Part shown: one piece after another, positions 26,836 to 34,896 of the stretch | How positions within the stretch are numbered: position 1 is the first letter of the stretch | How the letters are laid out: every line of letters begins with the position of its first letter | From: Mycobacterium sp. SMC-4 | GTDB taxonomy: Bacteria > Actinomycetota > Actinomycetes > Mycobacteriales > Mycobacteriaceae | DNA length: 64,000 nt | NCBI RefSeq assembly: GCF_025263265.1 | Contig: NZ_CP079869.1 | Span: forward strand, 3,720,001 to 3,784,000 | Direction: 5' to 3' | Translations under genes and position numbers: made by a program | Notes under the pieces: model-generated | Databases searched by the model: none | What the model was told of the DNA's origin: nothing | The model's input: the letters and a program-made list of their open reading frames with translations, nothing else

Positions 26836-27036
26836 GTGACTCAGAAGATCGTTGTCGATTTCGGGCTTTGCGAGGCCAACGGGGTGTGCATGGGCATCAT
26901 CCCCGAGGTTTTCGACCTCGACGACGACGATTACCTGCACGTGCTTCAGGAGGACGTGACGCCGGAGAACGAGCAGCAGGTCCAGGAAGCTGTGCGCCAG
27001 TGCCCGCGTCAGGCGATCACGATCGAAGACGCGTGA
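26836..27036 (+). CDS. Small [3Fe-4S]-type ferredoxin between two P450 genes
   Basis: 66 residues, GTG start with GAGGAG upstream. Pattern C12-x2-N15-x2-C18 and C56-P; the variable position is Asn. The stop overlaps the GTG start of the downstream P450, so it is co-translated with it and presumably serves both P450s flanking it. Confidence 0.9.
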   Translation: MTQKIVVDFGLCEANGVCMGIIPEVFDLDDDDYLHVLQEDVTPENEQQVQEAVRQCPRQAITIEDA

Positions 27037-28238
27037 CATCAACTGAGCTCGTCTTCGACCCGTTCTCGGAAGAATTCTTCAACGGTGCGTGGGAGATCTA
27101 CCGGCGGATGCGGGCAGAGGCACCGGTGTACTACAACGCCGAATACGACTTCTACGCGCTGTCGCGGCACGAGGATGTCGCGGCGGCCTACAAGGACTTC
27201 GAGACTTATTCCTCGGCTTACGGTCTTGACCTTTCCACGGTCCGGTCCGACGAGCCGGTGCCGGCGAAGATGATCATCATGATGGACCCGCCTGAGCATC
27301 GACAGATGCGCAGCCTGGTCAACAAGGTCTTTACTCCGCGAGCCATCGAGGCGTTGCGCCCCATGGTCACCGAAACCATCGACCGTTACCTTTCCCGGGT
27401 CGACCCCGACGGGTTCGACGTCGTACAGGACTTCTCCGCTCTGTTCCCGGTTCAGGTGATCACCCAGATGCTGGGCGTGCCGGAGGAGCACCGCCAACAG
27501 GTCGGTGAATGGGTGGACATCTCGCTGCGCCGCGAACCCGGTCAGATCGACATGTCCGAAGAAGGCATGCAGGCCGTCGGGGAGCTGATGGGGCTCTACT
27601 ACAGCCTCATCCAGCAGCGTCGGGCCGAACCCCGCGACGACATGTTCAGTCGGCTGATCGCCGCCGAGATCACCCGGGAGGACGGCGAGAAGGAGTCACT
27701 GGACGATTTCGAGATCGCCGGCTTCGCCACCCTTCTCGGTGGCGCCGGAGCCGAGACCGTGACCAAGCTGATCGGCAACGCGGCGGTGACTTTCGCCCGC
27801 CACCCGCAGCAGTGGCAGAAGCTGCTTGATGACCGCACCAAGGTTCCCGCCGCAGTCGAGGAGTTGCTGCGTTACGAAGCGCCGAACCAGTACAACGTGC
27901 GGCGGTCGATGAAAGACGTGGAACTGCACGGGGTCACGATTCCCGCGGGCAAGCCGGTGTTCCTGCTCGCCGGTTCGGCGAACCGGGATCCCGACGCCTT
28001 CACCGATGCCGACACCTTCGACATCGAGCGCGACCGGACCCAAGCGCAGAATCTCGGATTCGGTTACGGCGTGCACAGCTGCCTGGGCGCGGCATTGGCG
28101 CGTATGGAGAGCGCGATCGCGCTCGAGCGATTGCTCGATTTCATGCCGCGCTACGAAGTGCAGTGGGACCAATGCCGGCGGGTCGCGGCGCAGAACGTCG
28201 CGGGCTGGTCACACGTCCCGGTCCGGGTACTCGGCTAG
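27033..28238 (+). CDS. Cytochrome P450 (tandem copy B)
   Basis: 401 residues from GTG 27033 (GTGA overlap with the ferredoxin). I-helix LLGGAGAETVTKL, ExxR in EELLR, heme loop LGFGYGVHSCLG (Cys near 350). Paralogue of the P450 at 25605, presumably from tandem duplication; it keeps the Phe of the heme loop. It ends 8 bp before a convergent gene. Confidence 0.93.
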   Translation: MTSTELVFDPFSEEFFNGAWEIYRRMRAEAPVYYNAEYDFYALSRHEDVAAAYKDFETYSSAYGLDLSTVRSDEPVPAKMIIMMDPPEHRQMRSLVNKVFTPRAIEALRPMVTETIDRYLSRVDPDGFDVVQDFSALFPVQVITQMLGVPEEHRQQVGEWVDISLRREPGQIDMSEEGMQAVGELMGLYYSLIQQRRAEPRDDMFSRLIAAEITREDGEKESLDDFEIAGFATLLGGAGAETVTKLIGNAAVTFARHPQQWQKLLDDRTKVPAAVEELLRYEAPNQYNVRRSMKDVELHGVTIPAGKPVFLLAGSANRDPDAFTDADTFDIERDRTQAQNLGFGYGVHSCLGAALARMESAIALERLLDFMPRYEVQWDQCRRVAAQNVAGWSHVPVRVLG

Positions 28239-28246
28239 CCGGACCG

Positions 28247-28531
28247 TCAGAGGCCGGCGACGATGACTCCGTGGCAGTCGGCCGCAGCCTGGCGCAGCTT
28301 CGCGGCGGCCTGGTACTCGTCGGAGTAATACCACTCTTTGGCGGCTTCCACGCTCTCGAACTCGAGCAGTACCGTCTGGGTACCGTGCCACTGCCCCTCC
28401 AGGGTTTCGGCCGGCGGGCCGAACGCGAGGATCGTGGCGTTGCCCATCGTCTGGCCGGCCAGTTTGGCGTACTCGCCCATTCCGGCCGGGTCCTTGATGT
28501 CCTCGGTGATGATCACATAGCCCTTGGCCAC
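28247..28531 (-). CDS. DUF1330 family protein
   Basis: 94 residues from GTG 28531, chosen because AGGAGAG lies 6-7 bases upstream; an earlier TTG is in frame but weaker. Dimeric alpha-beta-barrel (ferredoxin-like) fold of the DUF1330 type: VIITEDIKDPAGMGEYAKLA, then VLLEFESVEAAKEWYYSDEY. The family has no firm activity; relatives are small monooxygenase- or isomerase-like proteins. Co-transcribed with a ferredoxin and a P450. Confidence 0.82.
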   Translation of the reverse strand: MAKGYVIITEDIKDPAGMGEYAKLAGQTMGNATILAFGPPAETLEGQWHGTQTVLLEFESVEAAKEWYYSDEYQAAAKLRQAAADCHGVIVAGL

Positions 28532-28548
28532 TGGTATCTCTCCTACTC

Positions 28549-28740
28549 TCAATCGATTTCGCGGATCGCCCGTTCCGGACAGTTGTCGATGGCCTCACGG
28601 GCGGCATCCTCTAGTCCCGGCGGCACCGTCTCCGGGTCGGCGACGGCCCAGCCGTCGTCGGTCATCTGGAAGACCTCCGGGCACAGCGTCAGGCACATTC
28701 CGTGGCCGGCACAACGATCTTCGTCGACCAGGACCTTCAT
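28549..28740 (-). CDS. Small ferredoxin with an extra cysteine
   Basis: 63 residues. C10-x2-H13-x2-C16 plus C20 (CAGHGMCLTLC) and C54-P. The extra Cys20 is in the position where many clostridial-type motifs have a Cys, so the cluster could be [3Fe-4S] or, less likely, [4Fe-4S]. It overlaps the P450 gene by 4 bp (ATGA), the probable electron acceptor. Confidence 0.88.
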   Translation of the reverse strand: MKVLVDEDRCAGHGMCLTLCPEVFQMTDDGWAVADPETVPPGLEDAAREAIDNCPERAIREID

Positions 28741-30020
28741 CGGATGTCGAACTCCAGATGCAGTTCGGTCAGACCGCGCAAGATGTAGGTCGGAATATAC
28801 TGATACTTCCGGTTTCCCGCGGGACCATGTGCGCTCTCCGAGATGCGGATGTCGGTGGTGCGGTCCAGCAGCCGCTCGAGGCCGACGCGTGTCTCGGCGC
28901 GGGCCAGCGGCGCCCCCGGGCAGCTGTGGATGCCGCGACCGAAGGCGAGGTGCTGACGCGCATTCTTCCGTTCCGGATCGAAGGTGTCGGGATCCTCGAA
29001 ACGCCGCGGATCACGGTTGGCCGCCCCGTTGATGACCATGACGGTGCAACCGGCCGGCAGCTGTTGGTCACCGACGGTGGTGGGCACCCGCGACAGCCGG
29101 AAGTCACCCTTGACCGGGCTCTCGATACGCAGGCACTCCTCGATGAAATTCGGTAGCAGACTGCGGTCTTCGCGCAGTCTGGCCTGAACCTCGGGCTGAT
29201 CGCCGATGACCTTCAGCGCGGTCGAGAGCAGACGCACGGTGGTTTCCTGGCCGGCGGAGAACACGTTGGTGGCCACCCGGACGACGTCGCCCACCTCCGG
29301 CATGGTCCCGTCGGGGAACGTCGCCGTCGCCAGACCGGTCAACACGTCGTCGCGGGGTTGCGCGCGGCGCTCCTCGACGTACTCGGCGAACACGTCGTAG
29401 AGGTACTCCAGCGGCGTCTTGGTCAAGGTCTTGTCGGCATTGCCCAGACCACTGCCGTGCGTCCCGCGCGCCAGCCGATCGAGCAGGTCAGCGCGGTCTT
29501 CGTCCGGCACGCCGAGCAGATCGGCGATCACCCGCAGCGTGAACGGACCCGCAAACCCTTTGATGAACTCCCCTTTGCCCGGCGCCAGGAAGTCATCGAG
29601 GATCTCGTCGGCGAGGCCCCACATCGCGTCCTCGTTTTCTTTGAGGCGCTTGGGCGTGATCAGCCGCATCAGCAGAGCACGGTGGTTGGTATGAGTCGGC
29701 GGGTCCAGCGTGGGCAACTGGTCGCTGAACGGGATTTCATCACGGTGCTGGGTGATCAGTTCGGTGATGTCGTCGCCCTCGCGCCCCTCCAGGGAGACCG
29801 GGAAGCCCGGGAACGGACCGGTGACCGAGATGCACGACGAGAACGAGTCAGCGTCGTTGTAGACGTCGACGGCCTCTTGCCAACCGGTCACCATCGTGAC
29901 GCCGTAATGGTTTTCCCGAGCAACCGGGCACTTGTCGCGTAATGCCTGGTAGAACGTGTACGGGTCATCCGTCAGGCGACTGTCCCGGAAGAAGTCGACC
30001 GTGGTGAGGTCTTCAGCCAT
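28737..30020 (-). CDS. Cytochrome P450
   Basis: 427 residues. I-helix NVFSAGQETTVRL (~252-264), ExxR in EECLR, heme loop LAFGRGIHSCPGAPLAR with Cys367. The Pro after Cys and FSAGQETT I-helix separate it from the GAGAET group of P450s here. Single operon with ferredoxin and DUF1330. The promoter region carries a strong TGAGAAC-GTT-ATTCTCA palindrome 30 bp upstream of the ATG. Confidence 0.93.
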   Translation of the reverse strand: MAEDLTTVDFFRDSRLTDDPYTFYQALRDKCPVARENHYGVTMVTGWQEAVDVYNDADSFSSCISVTGPFPGFPVSLEGREGDDITELITQHRDEIPFSDQLPTLDPPTHTNHRALLMRLITPKRLKENEDAMWGLADEILDDFLAPGKGEFIKGFAGPFTLRVIADLLGVPDEDRADLLDRLARGTHGSGLGNADKTLTKTPLEYLYDVFAEYVEERRAQPRDDVLTGLATATFPDGTMPEVGDVVRVATNVFSAGQETTVRLLSTALKVIGDQPEVQARLREDRSLLPNFIEECLRIESPVKGDFRLSRVPTTVGDQQLPAGCTVMVINGAANRDPRRFEDPDTFDPERKNARQHLAFGRGIHSCPGAPLARAETRVGLERLLDRTTDIRISESAHGPAGNRKYQYIPTYILRGLTELHLEFDIR

Positions 30021-30049
30021 GCGCGCTCCGTTTCACCGGTCTCTTTCAA

Positions 30050-30066
30050 TGAGAACGTTATTCTCA
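30050..30066. promoter_or_regulatory. TGAGAAT-N3-ATTCTCA operator
   Basis: TGAGAAC-GTT-ATTCTCA, 30 bp upstream of the P450 start at 30020. Arms match at six of seven positions. Belongs to the same family as sites at 15427, 49184 and 55949. Confidence 0.7.
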
Positions 30067-30119
30067 TCTTTGCGTATCAGGTTTTCATACTGGTCGCGTG
30101 CCGTCAACGAGGACCACGG

Positions 30120-30320
30120 TCAGTCGTGCTCGGGTTGCACGCGCAGCGCATCGACCGCGACAGGCGAGCGACTGGTAACACCCGACGGTGAACAGCAGGT
30201 CGAGCAGCTGCCGCCTCCGGCGCGGATGTGGTCGCGATGCGCGGCATTGAGGCCCGCGCGCTCAGCGATCGGGATGTGGTGCTCTTACAGGTAGCACAGT
30301 CGCGCAGGTGCACCCAGCGG
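30120..30320 (-). pseudogene. Remnant of a carboxymuconolactone decarboxylase (AhpD)-like gene
   Basis: Read leftward, the sequence gives CYL-stop-EHHIPIAERAGL, matching EYLWNHHVPLAKRAGL in the intact neighbour at 30546-31070. After a deletion and frame change it gives QLLDLLFTVGCYQSLA, matching QQLMDLVFTAGGYATLA, and after a further shift VAVDALRVQPEHD to a stop at 30120. The in-frame TAA, two frame changes and a missing middle segment show a decayed copy. It lies directly beside its living paralogue. Confidence 0.75.
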
Positions 30321-30376
30321 CGGCGCGTGGCCGGCTCTCTGGAACAGGGAGTGCATGCGGGTGCGCGCATCGTGGC

Positions 30377-30537
30377 CTGCAACTGGCAGCCGCGATCCGC
30401 ACCGGCACCTTCGACGTCCACCAGGACTACCCGATGGGTCCGTTCGCGCCGCTCGGCGGCGTCAGGCCGGCGGCTACGGCCGTGAACTGGGCGCCGAAAG
30501 CATCGATGGCTACATCGAGACGACATCGGTGGCGATA
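30377..30537 (+). pseudogene. Remnant of the C-terminus of an aldehyde dehydrogenase
   Basis: One frame reads LAAAIRTGTFDVHQDYPM then GPFAPLGG up to ~30460; the next frame continues QAGGYGRELGAESIDGY then IETTSV from 30463. Together these are the conserved ALDH C-terminus (GPFAPFGGVKxSGYGRELG). A single-base deletion in the Lys codon explains the shift. The N-terminal ~400 residues, including the catalytic Cys, are absent. The remnant abuts the CMD-like remnant on the other strand, so two broken genes lie together here. Confidence 0.75.
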
Positions 30538-30545
30538 GCCGCGCA

Positions 30546-31070
30546 TCAAGCCTCGTCTTCGATGCCGAACGTCTCGATCGCCATCGCGAGTGTCGCGTAA
30601 CCCCCAGCCGTGAACACCAGATCCATCAGCTGCTGCTCGTCGAGGTATTCAGAAAGCCTGAGCCATGTGTCGTCGGTGACAACCGTGCCGGAGTGTAGTT
30701 CGTCAACGACGACGAGCACTGTCGAGTCGAGCTCGCCTGGCAGTACACCGGACCTGATGCCGCCCAACTCGTCGTCGGACAGGCCGGCCCGTTTGGCCAG
30801 TGGCACGTGGTGATTCCACAAATACTCCGAGCCGCGGCACACCGCCGTGCGCAGAACAACAGTCTCGGTGATCCGCTTCGGCAGGGTCGTCGTCATTAGC
30901 AGGTGCATGTTGAAGGTCAGGTACGCCTTCGTCAGCCGGGGATGGCGCGCGAACGTGGCGAGCATGTTGCCGACCTTGCCCGGCTGCGCCCGCTCCGGCG
31001 GCATCATCACCGAGAGCGCCCGAATCACGTCGTCATTCCACCGGTCGGCAGGCAGCGGCGTCAGCCTCAT
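30546..31070 (-). CDS. Carboxymuconolactone decarboxylase (AhpD)-like protein
   Basis: 174 residues from ATG 31070 (overlaps the SDR stop, ATGA). All-helical CMD/AhpD-type protein, with VLRTAVCRGSEYLWNHHV as the conserved core. AhpD proper uses Cys-x2-Cys; here only one Cys (CRGS) is present with HH after it, so it is not a disulfide reductase of the AhpD sort and may be a decarboxylase/lactonase-like protein. A paralogue is at 49221-49763. Last gene of the operon from 33658. Confidence 0.83.
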   Translation of the reverse strand: MRLTPLPADRWNDDVIRALSVMMPPERAQPGKVGNMLATFARHPRLTKAYLTFNMHLLMTTTLPKRITETVVLRTAVCRGSEYLWNHHVPLAKRAGLSDDELGGIRSGVLPGELDSTVLVVVDELHSGTVVTDDTWLRLSEYLDEQQLMDLVFTAGGYATLAMAIETFGIEDEA

Positions 31071-31903
31071 TTCAGACAGCTGCCCAGATCGATCGGCATC
31101 GAGACCCCGGTGACATACCGGGAGTCGTCGGACGCGAAGAACATCACCGCGTTGGTGATGTCCTCGACTTCGACCCACGGCCGGGGCATGCTGTGGAACA
31201 TCTGGCAGATCGGCGCGATGTCGTCTGGACCCGGGTGTTCCAGATCGGGACGGAAGAGCCGGAATGTCTCATCGTTCATCACCATGGGTGAGTTGACGTG
31301 CGTCGGATGCACGCTGTTGACCCGGATCATGTGTGGTGCAAGTTCGACCGCACACGATCGCATCAGCCCTACGACGCCGTGCTTGGCCGAAACATACTGG
31401 CTCATCTGGGGATACGCCTTCATTCCTGCCACCGAGCTCGTCAGCACGATCGATCCGCCGCGCCCCCCTGCGACGATGTGCGGGATGCCGGCCTTCACCG
31501 TCTTCCACACTCCAGTGAGATTGATGTCCATCATCGTCTGCCACACGGCCTCGTCCAATGTCTCGACGGTCTGTCCGCCGTTGCCGATGCCGGCGTTGGC
31601 CAGGATGATGTCGAGCCGGCCCAGTTCGGCGACACCGCGGTCGACGACCGCCTTCATCGCGTCGAAGTCGCGGACGTCGACCTCCTCGGCGACGATGCGC
31701 CTGCCTAAGGCTTCCACGCGGTCCTTGGTCTCCAGCAGATCACCCGGCGTCGCCATCTCGAGCTGCACGTGGTCGACGTTCTTGCAGACGTCGATGGCGA
31801 TGATGTCGGCGCCTTCCTCGGCGAGCCTGATTGCGTGACTCCGCCCCTGCCCCCGGGCGGCGCCCGTGACGAAAGCGACCTTGCCTTCAACCCGTCCAGT
31901 CAT
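31067..31903 (-). CDS. Mycofactocin-dependent SDR family oxidoreductase
   Basis: 278 residues from ATG 31903 (GGAGGTGTACAG upstream). Signature GKVAFVTGAARGQGRSHA, RLAEEGADIIAIDVCKN, NAGIGNGG, catalytic Tyr in SQYVSAKHG, SVHPTHVNSPM. Very similar in motifs and length to 58260-59096, and both are encoded beside closely related P450s, so the P450-SDR unit looks duplicated. Expected to oxidise the alcohol made by the P450, with mycofactocin as electron acceptor. Confidence 0.9.
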   Translation of the reverse strand: MTGRVEGKVAFVTGAARGQGRSHAIRLAEEGADIIAIDVCKNVDHVQLEMATPGDLLETKDRVEALGRRIVAEEVDVRDFDAMKAVVDRGVAELGRLDIILANAGIGNGGQTVETLDEAVWQTMMDINLTGVWKTVKAGIPHIVAGGRGGSIVLTSSVAGMKAYPQMSQYVSAKHGVVGLMRSCAVELAPHMIRVNSVHPTHVNSPMVMNDETFRLFRPDLEHPGPDDIAPICQMFHSMPRPWVEVEDITNAVMFFASDDSRYVTGVSMPIDLGSCLK

Positions 31904-33108
31904 CTGTACACCTCCGCAGGCATGCTGTCCCATCCACGAACCGCTGACGACGACGAAAAGACCGCCGCGTCGAGGTCGACCTCCCAATCGGGGAATCGGT
32001 TCAAAATTTCCTCCAGTGCGATACGGCCTTCGAGCCGCGCCAGTGCATTGCCCAGGCAGTAGTGGGCGCCTACGCCGAAGGTCAGATGCTGTCGCGGAGA
32101 TCGAGTGATGTCGAATTCTTCTGCATCGTTGCCGAATCGGCGTTCGTCGCGGTTGGCGGCACCGATCAGTGTGAGGATCGCGCTGCCCTCCGGCACCGTG
32201 GTTCCGTAGAAGTCGACATCGCGGGTCACGTAGCGCGCGGCCTGCAGTGCGGGCGGCTCATAGCGCAGGATCTCCTCGATCGCCCCCGGCAACAGTGACC
32301 TGTCGGCGGCGAGGTTGCGCCGCTGGTCGGCGTGCTCGGATAGCAGCTTGCCCGACCAGCCGATGAGCCGCGTCGTCGTCTCCGCGCCGGCCACTGCGAC
32401 GACGTTCATGAACATCAGCAGCTCGTCGCGCCGTAGCCTGCGTGTCGCGCCGGTCTCGTCTTCGAATTCGGCGTTGAGCAGTTCGGTGGTCAGGTCGTCG
32501 GCGGGATGGTCGATGCGCCAGTCGATGAAGTCGGCGAACACCTGGCCGTCGGTGAGCCCGCCGTCCGGATTGTCGGTCATCTGTCCACCGCGTTCGGTGC
32601 GCACATGCCGGTCGCCGTCTTCCTGCACCCGGCGCTGATAGTCCTCCGGTATCCCGAACAGCATGCCGACCACACGCAAGGGCATCACCGCGCCGAGATC
32701 TCTCACGAAGTCGAAGCGGTTGCCGCCGGCCACCGGATCCAGACATTTCTGGGTGAACTCGCGGATCTTCGGCTCCAGCGCGTTGATCTTGCGCGGGGTG
32801 AAGGCGCGCGCCAGCAATCCGCGATGGATGTCGTGAATCGGCGGATCTTCGAAGAGGAGCAGTCCGGGCGGAATCTCCATGCCGGACTTGATGATCTCCA
32901 GAACGACCCCGCGGGCGGAGCTGAAGCCACGGTGGTCGACCAGCGTGCGGTTCACGTCGTCGAACCGGCTCAGCGCATAAAAGTCATGGGTCTCGTTGTA
33001 GTACAACGGCGCTTCGTCACGTAACCGCTTGAACATCGGATACGGATCGGAGTTGAGATCCGCGTGCCACGGGTCGTAATACAGCTCGCCGGTCGTGCTG
33101 GCCGTCAT
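31900..33108 (-). CDS. Cytochrome P450 (paralogue of 56995-58206)
   Basis: 402 residues from ATG 33108 with GAGAGGGG upstream. I-helix VAVAGAETTTRLIGW, ExxR in EEILR, heme loop LTFGVGAHYCLG. It shares long identical stretches with the P450 at 56995 (LEIIKSGMEIPPG, FEDPPIH, FTPRK), so the two are recent paralogues. It overlaps the SDR gene by 4 bp. No ferredoxin gene in this operon. Confidence 0.92.
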   Translation of the reverse strand: MTASTTGELYYDPWHADLNSDPYPMFKRLRDEAPLYYNETHDFYALSRFDDVNRTLVDHRGFSSARGVVLEIIKSGMEIPPGLLLFEDPPIHDIHRGLLARAFTPRKINALEPKIREFTQKCLDPVAGGNRFDFVRDLGAVMPLRVVGMLFGIPEDYQRRVQEDGDRHVRTERGGQMTDNPDGGLTDGQVFADFIDWRIDHPADDLTTELLNAEFEDETGATRRLRRDELLMFMNVVAVAGAETTTRLIGWSGKLLSEHADQRRNLAADRSLLPGAIEEILRYEPPALQAARYVTRDVDFYGTTVPEGSAILTLIGAANRDERRFGNDAEEFDITRSPRQHLTFGVGAHYCLGNALARLEGRIALEEILNRFPDWEVDLDAAVFSSSSAVRGWDSMPAEVYR

Positions 33109-33133
33109 CGTTTGACCCCTCTCTCGACTGTGG

Positions 33134-33658
33134 TCAGAACGTGATGCTGTGCTTCTCGAAATGCCGGGCCAGCGCCTGCATGTACCCGTCGCCGTGGAAC
33201 GGTCCCCTGGCACCGATCGCGGCCTCCAGGAAGGGGCCGTACTCCTCGTCGTTGACATAGGTGGACCAGTGCACGATCTGGCATTCCTCGTTGGTCTCGA
33301 CGAAACTGATGGAGTAGAAGCCCATCGTCTCGCCCGTGTTCACGTTGGTGCCCTCCCAGCGGTAGCGCTGGACGAACCCGTTCTCCGCAGGCCACACCTT
33401 GAAGTCGACGGGCTTCCAGTCGGGGAACGTCACACCGTAGGCCTTCGCCTCGATCGTCGCGGCGGTGTCCCAGTGGGTTGCGACGTCCTTGAGCACCAGT
33501 TCCTGCTCGGCGACGAAGTAGGGCGAGGTGTAGACGGCGTCGTCGGTGAATTCCCATTCGTCGTAGCTCTCGCCTTCCTGCACTTTTTGCAGGACGTACT
33601 TGTCGCGGTAACTCTCGGCCATCCGGCGGTGTTTGGCGATCCGATCCACTAAATCCAT
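33134..33658 (-). CDS. NTF2/SnoaL-like conserved protein
   Basis: 174 residues. Predicted cone-shaped alpha+beta fold of the NTF2-like/SnoaL type: N-terminal helices (IAKHRRMAESYRDKYVLQ), then beta strands with aromatic residues (YDEWEFTDDAVYTSPYF, VHWSTYV). Family members include dehydratases, isomerases and cyclases acting on polyketides or steroids. First gene of the operon NTF2-like/P450/SDR/CMD-like, and divergent from a TetR gene with an operator between. Confidence 0.7.
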   Translation of the reverse strand: MDLVDRIAKHRRMAESYRDKYVLQKVQEGESYDEWEFTDDAVYTSPYFVAEQELVLKDVATHWDTAATIEAKAYGVTFPDWKPVDFKVWPAENGFVQRYRWEGTNVNTGETMGFYSISFVETNEECQIVHWSTYVNDEEYGPFLEAAIGARGPFHGDGYMQALARHFEKHSITF

Positions 33659-33742
33659 TGACAGTCAATTCCTTTCACGATCAATTGGGGACCGATTGAG
33701 CGAAAAGCGATGACGGCGCCCCTACGCGCCTGCCACTTGAAT

Positions 33743-33756
33743 ATACAGTGTTGTAT
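33743..33756. promoter_or_regulatory. ATAC-N6-GTAT operator
   Basis: ATACAGTGTTGTAT, between the divergent NTF2-like operon (start 33658) and the TetR gene (start 33833). The symmetry extends outwards to GAAT/ATTC. The same ATAC-N6-GTAT core recurs upstream of the Rieske oxygenase (36315 and 36334) and, as GTAC-N6-GTAT, before the second TetR (36640). Confidence 0.65.
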
Positions 33757-33832
33757 TCCAGATGCAATAATGAATGTTTTTCGGAGGCGGGGTGGGACAC
33801 CGACCGCCGACCGGTGTTGGGAGAATGGCGAG

Positions 33833-34435
33833 ATGGCGGAACGCTGGACGAGACAGCGACGGGTCGAGCACACCCGTTCGCTGCTGCTGGACGCCGCCGA
33901 GGAAGTCGTCGCACGGCAAGGCTTCGGCGCCGCGGCGCTGGAGGTGATCGCCGACGCGGCCGGGTACACGCGCGGCGCCATCTATTCGCATTTCGGCACC
34001 AAAGAGGAGCTGTTCCTCGCGGTGATGGAGCGCCAACTGCAGAGATTCCTGGACGGTTTCACCGACATCGTCGAGTCGTTCCAATCACTCGACGAGATGG
34101 ATGTCGACAAACTCGCCGAGCGGTGGCGGGAGTTGACGATCGGGAATCCGGACCGCGCCGCGCTGGGGTACGAATTCACACTGTTTCTGGTGCGCAACCC
34201 CGAGGCGCGGGCCAGGGTCGCCGAGCAACGGCGCCAGACCGCCGATTCCCTGGCCGAGTACATCACCAGCCACGTCGAGAAGATCGGTGGCCGGATGCGC
34301 ATTCCCGCATCCACCCTCGCCCGAGTTCTCATCGCGACCAACGAGGGCGTCACACTGGGCAGCTACGTCGACGGCCAGGATCTGTCCCGGCCGTTCCTGG
34401 AAATGATCCTCGCCAACGTCGAGCCGGCCGGCTAG
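33833..34435 (+). CDS. TetR family transcriptional regulator
   Basis: 200 residues from ATG 33833 (GGGAGAATGGCGAG upstream; the longer frame has no convincing start). N-terminal HTH of TetR type (HTRSLLLDAAEEVVARQGF, then ADAAGYTRGAIYSHFGTKEELF), followed by a helical ligand-binding domain. Divergent from the NTF2-like/P450/SDR operon. Its TAG stop shares the four bases CTAG with the stop of the convergent gene at 34432. Likely ligand-responsive repressor of both flanking operons through ATAC-N6-GTAT sites. Confidence 0.9.
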   Translation: MAERWTRQRRVEHTRSLLLDAAEEVVARQGFGAAALEVIADAAGYTRGAIYSHFGTKEELFLAVMERQLQRFLDGFTDIVESFQSLDEMDVDKLAERWRELTIGNPDRAALGYEFTLFLVRNPEARARVAEQRRQTADSLAEYITSHVEKIGGRMRIPASTLARVLIATNEGVTLGSYVDGQDLSRPFLEMILANVEPAG

Positions 34436-34896
34436 TCCTGTGAGATGTCGACGCCCTCATAGCCTTTGAGCAGGTCTGGAGACGGAAGTTCCATCTGCAG
34501 GTAGACGTCGATGCGACGCACTTTGCCCTCCGCGGTGAACTCGTACACCGACAGCGAGTTGACCACACTGTGAAAGTCACCGACCGAGCTGCGCTCTTCG
34601 AGTTCCAGGAAGACGACGCCGTCTTTTTCGGTCACCCGCTTGAAGGTGCAGTCCCAGTCGGCGTTGGGCGCCCAGTTGGTCAGGAACGCGGCATAGCCGT
34701 CCCAGTCCATGACTTCCTTGAAGTTTCCGACACGGACGAACTCCTCCACAGCGATCAGCTCTCGCAGGGGGTTCCAGCTCTCGACGGAGAATCCCGGCCC
34801 CTTGGCGCTGTCGACGATCCGCTTGGTCGCGATCGCATACTCCAACACCGTTCTGGCGTTTCCGAGATGCTGTTCAGCGATTTCCTGCAAGCTCAC
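34432..34896 (-). CDS. NTF2/SnoaL-like protein (Rieske operon)
   Basis: 154 residues from GTG 34896, which overlaps the oxygenase stop (GTGA). NTF2-like fold: helical start (LQEIAEQHLGNARTVLEY), then strands with WNPLRELIAVEEFV, VVFLELEERS, VYEFTAEGKVRRIDVY. The position after a Rieske oxygenase alpha subunit recalls ring-hydroxylating oxygenase beta subunits, which share this fold. A beta-subunit-like role is plausible but not shown by any signature. Confidence 0.7.
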   Translation of the reverse strand: MSLQEIAEQHLGNARTVLEYAIATKRIVDSAKGPGFSVESWNPLRELIAVEEFVRVGNFKEVMDWDGYAAFLTNWAPNADWDCTFKRVTEKDGVVFLELEERSSVGDFHSVVNSLSVYEFTAEGKVRRIDVYLQMELPSPDLLKGYEGVDISQD

